Part shown: in pieces, positions 56,700 through 64,000 of the stretch
Numbering within the stretch: position 1 is the stretch's first letter
Layout: every line of letters begins with the position of its first letter
Source of the DNA: Symbiodinium natans
Lineage: Eukaryota; Sar; Dinophyceae; Suessiales; Symbiodiniaceae
Reading direction: 5' to 3'
NCBI GenBank assembly: GCA_905221605.1
Contig: CAJNDS010002374.1
Location: 62,001 to 126,000, forward strand
DNA length: 64,000 nt
Made by a program: the position numbers and the translations under genes
The notes under the pieces: model-generated
Database searches by the model: none
Seen by the model: only the letters and a program-made list of their open reading frames with translations
Told to the model about the DNA's origin: nothing

Positions 56700-57122
56700 T
56701 CCCCTTGGCCTTGACTTGCAAGTCTCCACTCCAAACAACACTGACGGCCGAGGGGTGTGAGCCACCTGGCCCCTCTAGTTAGGCGCGCGCCAGTTTTGCA
56801 ACTGCTGGGACTCTCCTGGTCCTAGCACAAGGTTGCTCCAATCTTTCTTGCGCTCCTTGCCGATGAACTGCTCCTGGCCCCCAACCCATTGAGGCAAAGG
56901 CCGGCCCGCGAACTTCTCACCCTTGACCTTCTTTTTCCGAGGCGGAATGTCACCGAACTTGATCCATCACCAAGTCCATCGTAAAGCCCTGCACGCTCCA
57001 CTATCAGCAATGCAGCCGGCATCCTTCCGAGTCACCTCCCAGCTTCACCATAGCAAGCAGCTCCAAGAAGTCACGCAGTGAAGCGCGAAGCATTTCACAC
57101 GGTCCTTATCCTGGGGCGTGCT
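56700..57122. other. Spacer between the direct repeats, no gene seen
   Basis: About 420 bases without a credible exon on either strand. Confidence 0.5.
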
Positions 57123-57251
57123 GTATACCCACCCACACAGGCGAGCGCAGCCACATAACAAGGCTGCCTCTACCCATGTGACGCACTGGCCCTAAGGGCT
57201 GCCAGTCTTGCAATCAAGGTCACAAACGGATGGGTTTCCTCCCATTCACAC
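57123..57251 (+). repeat. Direct repeat, copy 2 (129 bp)
   Basis: Second copy of the repeat at 56571-56699, 552 bases downstream in the same orientation. The unit contains the self-complementary-looking words GGCCCTAAGGGC and CACACAGGCGAGCG. Confidence 0.97.
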
Positions 57252-57387
57252 CCTATAAGCCCGAACCTGCAAAGCCTCTGCATCAAAGCAACTCCTACCC
57301 TGAACCCTCCCAAAAAAAAACAAAAAAAGGCTACATCATTGAAACCGCAAAAGCACGAAAGCGACTAAGACCATTAATCCCGCACCG

Positions 57388-57406
57388 CCCCCCCCCCCCC
57401 CCGCCC
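57388..57406. repeat. Poly-C run
   Basis: About 19 bases of C with one G, in repeat-rich DNA. Confidence 0.9.
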
Positions 57407-57459
57407 AATTATTTTGCATGTGATCCCACACATCCAGCCACGAAAAACATGCCTAAACA

Positions 57460-57566
57460 CACTAGAGCCCTAAAACAACACATCCTCACCCCCACACCCC
57501 AAAGAAAACAAACACTAACCCTAAGTCCCTAAACACTAAACCCTAAACCCTAAACTCCAAACCCGC
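57460..57566 (+). repeat. Partial 200-bp satellite unit ending in CCCTAAA repeats
   Basis: The sequence from CTAGAGCCCTAAAACAACAC through CACCCCAAAGAAAACAAACA is the same as the second half of the satellite units at 58.5-59.3 kb. It ends in three to four CCCTAAA-type telomere motifs at about 57530-57556. Confidence 0.85.
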
Positions 57567-57689
57567 CCGCCCCCCCCTCAAAGCTCTATTGGGGTAGGCG
57601 GGGCGCAGTCAAGCGCTCAGCAAGACCAGGGCAGGCTCTGCTGGGCTGCAGAGCCTGCCAGCCGAAAACCCGGAGTCCTTTTTCCATTT

Positions 57690-57845
57690 GGCCCTGGCCC
57701 TGGCCCTGGCCCTGGCCCTGGCCCTGGTCCTGGCCCTGGCCCTGGCCCTGGCCCTGGCCCTGGCCCTTGGCCTGGCCCTGGCATTGACCTGGTTCTGGCC
57801 CTGGTCCTGACCCTGGCCCTTGCTATTGGTGGCCCTGGCCCCTGT
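57690..57845 (+). repeat. CCCTGG hexamer array
   Basis: About 15 near-perfect CCCTGG units (57691-57781) with GGTCCTGG variants, then looser copies to 57845. The minus strand is open as Gly-Pro repeats, which I treat as an artefact. Confidence 0.95.
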
Positions 57846-58023
57846 GGCCCTCCCTGGCCTGGGCTACTGGCTGTCACCCCGCTCGCAAAGTCCGTGGCAG
57901 ACCACAGACCATGAATTGAAAGCAAACTCAAAAGGCAAAGCTCTGCAAGTTTTTCCATGAGAGGACCCGTCACCGTCCTCTGCCCGCTCCCGAATTTGTC
58001 GAATTTGTGGAAGACTTGACCAG

Positions 58024-58235
58024 TCACGCCCTAAAATTTTCTATGATAGGGCCCTTCGGCCCAGACCGTCCCCTGCGCGCAAACCTGAAGGGGAGTCCTT
58101 TCTTTGCCTTATGGCCCCAAGTGACCCGCAACCTGCAACCTGTTCACGCCTGAGTTTTCTGCGAGAGGGCCCTTCGGCCCAGACCGTCCCTTTCGCGTAA
58201 ACCTGAAGGGGAGTCCCTTGCCTTATGGCCCCAAG
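58024..58235 (+). repeat. Two tandem copies of a 120-bp unit
   Basis: Both copies contain TCACGCC, TTTTCT, AGGGCCCTTCGGCCCAGACC and AAACCTGAAGGGGAGTCC followed by GCCTTATGGCCCCAAG. The GGGCCCTTCGGCCC segment can form a small hairpin. Confidence 0.93.
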
Positions 58236-58438
58236 AAAAACCCAGAAGTCTAGTCACTAAAGGCTTGGGCTGTTCTAACTAGTTTCAGAATCCTCTAAGA
58301 ATGTTCGACGTGTGAATTTTGAATGGTTGCCTTAGTTTGGGCTGGCTCCGGCTCGGTTTCGCGGATTTTGAATGGCTGGCTTGGCTTTTGGGGGGGGCAT
58401 GTCTTCACACTATTGCGTTCAGCTGACCCGTGCTACAC

Positions 58439-58463
58439 CTTAAACCCTAAACCCTAAACCCTA
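58439..58463 (+). repeat. Three perfect telomere-type CCCTAAA units
   Basis: CCTTAAACCCTAAACCCTAA and onward, at the start of the 200-bp satellite. Too short to be a telomere. Confidence 0.95.
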
Positions 58464-59365
58464 CTTGCTACGAACACCCATACCAAGAGCCGCGCAAAGG
58501 GGGCGCCACGCGCATTGGCTGAGGATGCTTGGGTGGTTCGGAGATAAGGGCTTCAGGTGGTTGATGGGTTTTGGGGATTTAAGGATTCAAAGCTGAACAC
58601 GCTAGAACCGCAAAACAACACATCCTCACCCCCACACCCCAAAGAAAACAAACGCTAAACCCTCTAAACTCGAAACGCCCTTTACGTGCACAGATACCAA
58701 GAGCCGCGCACACACGGTGCCATGCGCATTGGCTGAGGGTACCTCGGACTTGAGGGCTTGGGGCAGTTTATGGGCTTTGGGCTTTTAGGGGTTCAGAGCT
58801 GAACACGACAACACGTCCTCACCCCCACACCCCAAAGAAAACAAACACTAAACCCTAAGTCCCTAAACTCTAAACACCCTTTGCGTGCACAGATACCAAG
58901 AGCCGCGCACAGACGGTGCCACGCGCATTGGCTGAGGGTACCTTGGGGGTTCGGAGTTGAGGGCTTGGGGCGGGTTACGGGTTTTGGGGCATTGAACACG
59001 ACAGCACATCCTCACCCGCACACCCCAAAGAAAACAAACACTAAACCTACTTGCTGCGCGCAAGAGCCGCGCACAGGGGGTGCCATGCGCATTGGCTGAG
59101 GATGCTTGGGTGGTTCGGAGATGAGGGCTTTCGGGCGGTTGATGGGTTTTGGAGATTTAGGGATTCAAAGCTGAACACGCTAGAGCCGCAAAACAACACA
59201 TCCTCACCCCCACACCCCAAAGAAAACAAACGCTAAACCCTCTAAACTCTAAACGCCCTTTACGTGCACAGATACCAAGAGCCGCGCACACACGGTGCCA
59301 TGCGCATTGGCTGAGGGTACCTCGGGGGTTCGGACTTGAGGGCTTGGGGCGGGCGTTTAGTCGGA
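58464..59365 (+). repeat. About 200-bp satellite, five units
   Basis: AGCCGCGCA marks units at 58488, 58702, 58901, 59064 and 59280 (spacing 214, 199, 163, 216). Each continues GCGCATTGGCTGAGG, a G-rich GGGTTCGGA.. segment, TGAACACG.. and CACCCCAAAGAAAACAAACR, then CTAAACCCT-type telomere words. Minus-strand ORFs reading VCFLWGVGVR come from the unit. Confidence 0.95.
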
Positions 59366-59700
59366 CCCCAAAGCCTACTTTTCTTAGTACCCTGCCACGA
59401 AGATCTCGCTCCTAACGCGGATTCCGGTGCCCTGCTCCAAAAGCACAAATCAAAAACCTGCATAACCTCGAACTCGCAAACCTGTCCCGACCTCCGAGAA
59501 AGCCCTCGCAAGCCACCCTACACCCCAGGCCAATTCCGAGTCCAAGCTTCAAATCCAGGGGGTTCATGCTTGTTTGGCTTTTGGTGGCGGGGGTTTTCCA
59601 CCAACGATGTAGAGGTCGAACAGGGTTTTATGTCTCGCTGTTTCAGATTTATAGCTTTCGGGCCTTAGCCTTCTTATAGATTCTGCAGTTTCAGGTTTTT

Positions 59701-60167
59701 AAACAGTTGAACCCCTGAAGCCCTCCAGCCCCAAATACGCCCATGGAGCCATGCTTTTCGGCCACAACCCCGTAGCCCGAGCGAAACATCAGCCTTATGC
59801 AGGCAAGAGGTGGCAAGCATTGTCACGAGAGGTCATTTTTCAGTCATCATAAGGACAAAACGCAAGTATATAGCCATCACGATGATTTAGGGTTCAAGGC
59901 TATATATACAGTTTCATCGTACTGGCAACGGCGGAGCAGTTCGTAAAATTCGCCAGGGGTGAAGGGTTTAGGTTCTCAACCCGCCCGTCAATCACTCACT
60001 TTGGTAGGAGACGAATCTGCGTTTTAGGGTTGACGTTTCAGGGATGCATCGCCACCTGAAACTCTCTACATACACGAACCTACATGTGCGAAGTCTGTCT
60101 GTCCCACAAACAAACCTCCAACCCGAAACCTACCCAACTCGAAAAGTTTGTAGTTCCACCCTAAACG
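59701..60167 (-). repeat. Right arm of a long inverted repeat
   Basis: Reverse complement of 51402-51908. Inner end AAACAGTTGAACCCCTGAAG at 59701; outer end TAGTTCCACCCTAAAC at about 60151-60166. It lacks the two short insertions seen in the left arm. The segment between the arms is about 7.8 kb and contains most of the satellites listed here. Confidence 0.93.
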
Positions 60168-60169
60168 CG

Positions 60170-63100
60170 AAACCCGAAGTCTTTAAGGTTTTTTATGGAC
60201 TTCCTACAGAGCATCTAGTCTGCAGGCTCAGTGAAACGCCCCAACCCTGTGGTGCAGAGGACCCGAAATTTCGGGTTTCGGCCTTCTGGGCCCCCTTTTT
60301 GCATCTGGACTGTAAAAACAAGAATCGCAAGGCAGCCCAGTCGCTCACAAGGCTGCCTCGGTAGAATGGACTCCCAGCTGGGGCTTTTTGGGGGTTCCCT
60401 TGGTTTAGGGCTTGTACATGATTTCCATGCAACAGGCCATCAGAAGAAACTGCTTCAAATGAGTTCACTTCGTAAAGCAGCTTTTGTGCCACCGGCATGG
60501 CCCGAGAGCAGTTTCGGGCTCAGGGTTAAGGCTTTTCAGGGTATCTAAACTCTCAAGGCCTTGCAAGACTCTGAAGCCGAGACACCTGTCGGCTCTCTTT
60601 GTGGGCTGCTTGGGCCCTGAAACAACCACATGCCGGTCTGAGCCCAACGATCCAGTGTCGAATTTTTCCGTTCGTGGAACTTGTCGCTGACATGACAGCA
60701 AAGCAAGGATTGATGTGGCCACGCCTGGTCCTTTGCCGCGGTTGCGACATGGCCGCTGTCGCGAAATGAGGCTATTCAGGACACTAAGCTGATCTTCTTG
60801 GGGGATACTTGCTTTTGGGGGTAACAAAGCCGATCAGCACATGATCTGCACGAAAGCCTTCAGCACATACTATCAGGGTAATGGTCAGAAAAAAGATATG
60901 GAGGCCAACATCAGCAGCGGAAGTCAATATATGCAGCAAAATCCACCGAACCCAAAGGTCTGAGACGTTTAGATCCAGGTCTGGGGCCCACGCGGCGTGT
61001 TTCGGCCGAGTTTTTTTGCCCCCAGAATGGGGTAACCCTCTCCAGCCATAGTGCCCCTACCCCCCCCCCCTTACCACACCCCCCCGGCCTCGCCGGGGCA
61101 CAAGATTGTCTACTCGCTCTGACGGAGCGATATTGGCCCCCCCCTTTTCCCACACGCAGTTTAAGGGCCCGCACAGAATCAACCACCCCAAGTCGCTAGT
61201 GGACGGGGCTTAGGCTTAGCCAGTGACCCTGGACCTGGTCTACAGTCATACAGCAAGACTCAAAGCTTGAGGCATTCGTGCGACGATCCTCGGTTCAAAA
61301 ATCCCTGGAGGCCTTGGAGGATGCGGAAGGGCTTCGGGTCTCGAGGTGTTGGCAATTTTGCGGGGAGGGCGGGCTTAGGTCGTGTAGGGTCCTGACGACC
61401 CATTTGAAGCAAAGGCCAACGACAGAGCCTAAATCCGACCCTCATAAACTCATCGCAAGCCCACTTTTAATATGCAGTTTGGGGGGGCGGGGGTGTTTCA
61501 AAAGGTTTCTCCTGGCTTCAGACCTTTGGCTGGATACCCGCGGGTCCAGAGATGTCTTTTTTGCAGATTACCACAATAACCACAGGCTTGCTCGGATCGT
61601 TGCTCGCACCCTCATTCACACCCTTGCTCTCACTGTTCTCTTACATGGGTTATCCAACAACTCACAACATGCTCATCGCTGAAACTCTCACAGCAACACT
61701 GACACTACCTCCAGTCGTGACACCATTGAACTCCGCGAACAACCACCGAGCACTGAACAGAGCCCGACCAACTTTTCAAGCGAAGCGACATGAGTCAATG
61801 CCAAAGCATGAATGCAGGCGAATACGTCAGGCACCGCTGTGGGACATGGAGCCTGTGATCCGGGGAGAGGCTTCTGATTGTCTGCACGTCTCGGCGCCAT
61901 ATCTGGCACTGAAGCTTTTGCCGTAGAGTTTAAGGTACAATTTTGGAGTCCTGCGGCAGTTGCGCATCGACTGGACTGCCTCCTTACAACATCATCCCAT
62001 CACATGACAGGAGGACTCCCGAAGGTTTCAGGCTCACCTTAGAAAAAACGCCGTAGGGTTTCAAAGGTTCGGGCGGCTTCTCAACAGGGTGCGTCGTTCA
62101 ACGTAGGGCTCAGGGGCTCAGCCGGGGCCGCGCAGCGCACGAAGCGAATGCAGAATGGGGCCTCGGAAGGTTTAGGACATTTTCGGGGTTCTTTGACCTT
62201 TGTACTCTAGGTAATCTGTTTGGAATGCTTCGGCATCACCGACGTTCCAAGAATTAGGATCTTACGGTTTTGCAAAAGCGTTCAGGTGGGTTTCCTCTGA
62301 GTTACTCCGGCTCTTCGTGAATGCTGGGCATAGAGCCGTCTCAAGGACCTTCAGTTGCACAACAGGCCAGGGAACAGGATGGCCCGTTTTGCGCGCCTTG
62401 TGAGGTTTTTGGCTTGTGCAATTATACGGCCCGGAGAAATCCGGAGACCGTCTGCCTTCAAAGGCTCCCAAAGTCAGCTCTTGGGCACTCTGAGGACTGG
62501 AAGGCCCGGTCCTCCGCCTCTGGCCACAAGGCCATCAAGAGATTCGAAGGTTTGAAGAAAGTGAGACAGCAAAGTGCAGAGGCCGCTCAAGCTTCGAAGA
62601 AACAGAGAAGAAGGTGCTCCAGGGACTGCGGGAGCAGGAGCAAGCACAGGCCCCACACTCCCCAAACTCCCTGAGAGCCGAACTTTCCGAACGCAACAGG
62701 GGAACCCTAAGCCCTACATTCAACCCCAAGTCCGTCCAGCCAGAAGAAAAGCAGGAGAGCTCGGACAGCTCCGATTGCAAGAATGTGTTCTCCTCATGGA
62801 ACACTTCACATGACCAAAGCATCCCAAAGCGGTGTGTCCAGCTCCAGACGTTGCTCTAAAACTTCGGGGTTCGGAACGCCAACGAAAGCCTCAGGCTGAG
62901 GCACTGACGAACCGCCTCCTGAACTCTTTTTCAATCTAAGTCCAGGAAATATCCACACGCAGTCTGCACAGGCGTGGCTCGCGCATGAGAACAGTTTTAC
63001 GCCGATGCGGCCTTGCGTCGACCCGAAACCATGAAGCCTACAAACCCTACGTAAAGCCCTGAACCCTAAAGAGTTGCTTATGTTGCTTCTTTTTTTCCTA

Positions 63101-63570
63101 ACTTTGCAGACACATAATGTCGACCCTAGAACCCGAAGAGTTGAGGAGGACAGCAACGAGCAACAGAGCGGAGTCGATTTAGCATGTGCCCTTGGGGCCC
63201 GTAGTGACGTACAGCCCCCAAACCCCGTGACGCATGCGACGTGGCCTCATGGGCATCTTCTTTGCGCATCGCGGGATCTGTTGACGTTGTGGGGATAATG
63301 TCGTGTTCCGCTGCATTTGCTCAGTTCCGGGTTGTGGGCTTTTGCCGCTTAGGCCCAGAGGCGAACTTGGGCGAACTTGGGGGAACATTTACTGAACCTG
63401 GCGCCGAATCCAAAGGTTTTGGGGCTTGGGGTTTGCATCCCGACCGCCGTGGGCAGAACGCACGGCCACTTGCAGTTTCACGGCCAGGCAACAAGACGTG
63501 ACGCCCTGCGTCTTCGACTTACATACACCGAACTGTTTCGGATGTGTCAGCTTAAGATTTGAGGAAAACA
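60170..63570. other. No convincing gene
   Basis: About 3.4 kb with open frames to 134 codons but no recognisable protein. Weak candidates: minus-strand 62800-62530 (Ser/Leu-rich) and plus-strand 61278-61682. Short C runs occur at 61059 and 61079. Isolated TTTAGGG-like words continue (for example near 62170). Confidence 0.5.
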
Positions 63571-63574
63571 AAGG

Positions 63575-64000
63575 GAGGTAACACTTAGACCGGGCAAGGG
63601 GGGCACCCCAAACTAAGTTCGTCTAAGCCCCTGCCCCTTCGCACGAAGCCTCGTGGCCTTCTGCTAACTTCGTCGAACCTTCCCTGCATTCGCAGGGGCA
63701 TCTACTCTCCATGGGTTAGTCTTCCAGCTAACCCTTGGACCCTTCGTGAACCTGTCCTCAGGTTCGCCGAAGTTCGTGGCACCCGGTTCTGCCCCGCTAA
63801 GTTCGTGGAATGGGTGCCTGTTGCCTGTCAGACGGTTACCTACCTCCGTGTTGCCCAAATCTTGTGAAAAGTTTGCAACCGGTAGAAAACTGCGTCTGGC
63901 TCCTTCCAATCGGAACCTTCGAAATTAGGCGAATCGGTTCCTGAAACAGCTCGGGGTACCAGAGACAAAGAAGCCTTGCAGCCGCCTTCTGCGACGAAGT
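63575..64000. repeat. Block of dispersed AAGTTCGT/GGTTCG words
   Basis: CTAAGTTCGT or CTAACTTCGT or CGAAGTTCGT occurs at about 63613, 63664, 63768 and 63798, and its complement ACGAAGT at the very end. CGTGAACCTGTCCTCAGGTTCG near 63746 is a near-perfect hairpin of CGAACCTG-type arms. The minus strand has an 81-codon reading (63909-63664) ending VDAPANAGKVRRS whose meaning is unclear. The window ends inside the block. Confidence 0.55.

Noticed and set aside
57617-58027. Gly-Pro repeat protein on the minus strand
   Set aside because: It depends wholly on the CCCTGG array; the ends have no protein-like character.
58439-58463. A chromosome end
   Set aside because: Only three perfect telomere units, and unique sequence continues on both sides.
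51402-60167. A complete DNA transposon
   Set aside because: The long inverted arms fit, but I found no transposase-like ORF and no clear target-site duplication, so I list only the repeats.
60170-63570. tRNA, 5S rRNA or snRNA genes
   Set aside because: I looked for a GGTTCRANNCC-type B box and for conserved rRNA cores and saw no convincing match; a covariance-model search would be needed to be sure.

Overview
The window looks like dinoflagellate nuclear DNA, probably from a symbiodiniacean or suessialean relative; the species cannot be read from the sequence. Four things point there. Genes are broken into many short exons. Introns frequently begin with GC or GA instead of GT and end at AG followed by G. 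Every gene I can name lies on the minus strand, as in dinoflagellate one-way gene arrays. Telomere-type TTTAGGG/CCCTAAA motifs and spliced-leader-like sequences are scattered about. Long C or G runs, triplet arrays and minisatellites fill introns and spacers. No bacterial operon, CRISPR array, rRNA or tRNA was recognised. Exon limits below are hand-read and approximate.

Layout, all genes on the minus strand unless stated. 0.85-3.4 kb: coiled-coil-like exons of unknown function around a 112-bp G/C-run minisatellite. 3.8-5.5 kb: a secreted protein with a thrombospondin type-1 repeat. 6.76-9.56 kb: a secreted protein with two glycine-rich modules. 9.9-10.8 kb: a frameshifted ORF of unknown family. 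12.8-13.2 kb: a weak plus-strand signal-peptide ORF. 13.4-18.6 kb: exons of one or more unknown genes, including an EF-hand protein at 16.4-18.6 kb. 19.4-20.8 kb: a BTB/POZ protein. 21-27 kb: unrecognised exons, then a poly-Ser/poly-Arg ORF over adjoining CTT and CTG repeats. 28.3-39.2 kb: a large SNF2-family helicase/translocase with nearly all motifs readable; probable 5' exons continue to about 43.5 kb. 44.6-45.9 kb: further unrecognised exons.

The right part is repeat-rich and gene-poor. At 47.5-49.0 kb lies a degenerate TG-rich satellite whose core of about 920 nt holds only G and T on the plus strand. At 49.5-50.6 kb are the first seven exons of the chaperonin subunit CCT1; the remaining three quarters of that protein were not found. 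From 51.4 to 60.2 kb a segment is bounded by inverted repeats of about 470-510 bp and packed with tandem repeats and telomere-like motifs, suggesting subtelomeric or rearranged DNA. Nothing from 60.2 to 64 kb is convincingly coding.

The genes do not form an obvious pathway. Two adjacent genes encode secreted or surface proteins (TSP1 and glycine-rich); SNF2, BTB, EF-hand and CCT1 are typical nuclear or cytosolic housekeeping or regulatory functions. The best candidates for something new are the G/T-only tract, the large inverted-repeat segment, the two-module glycine-rich protein, and the predominantly non-GT introns of CCT1.
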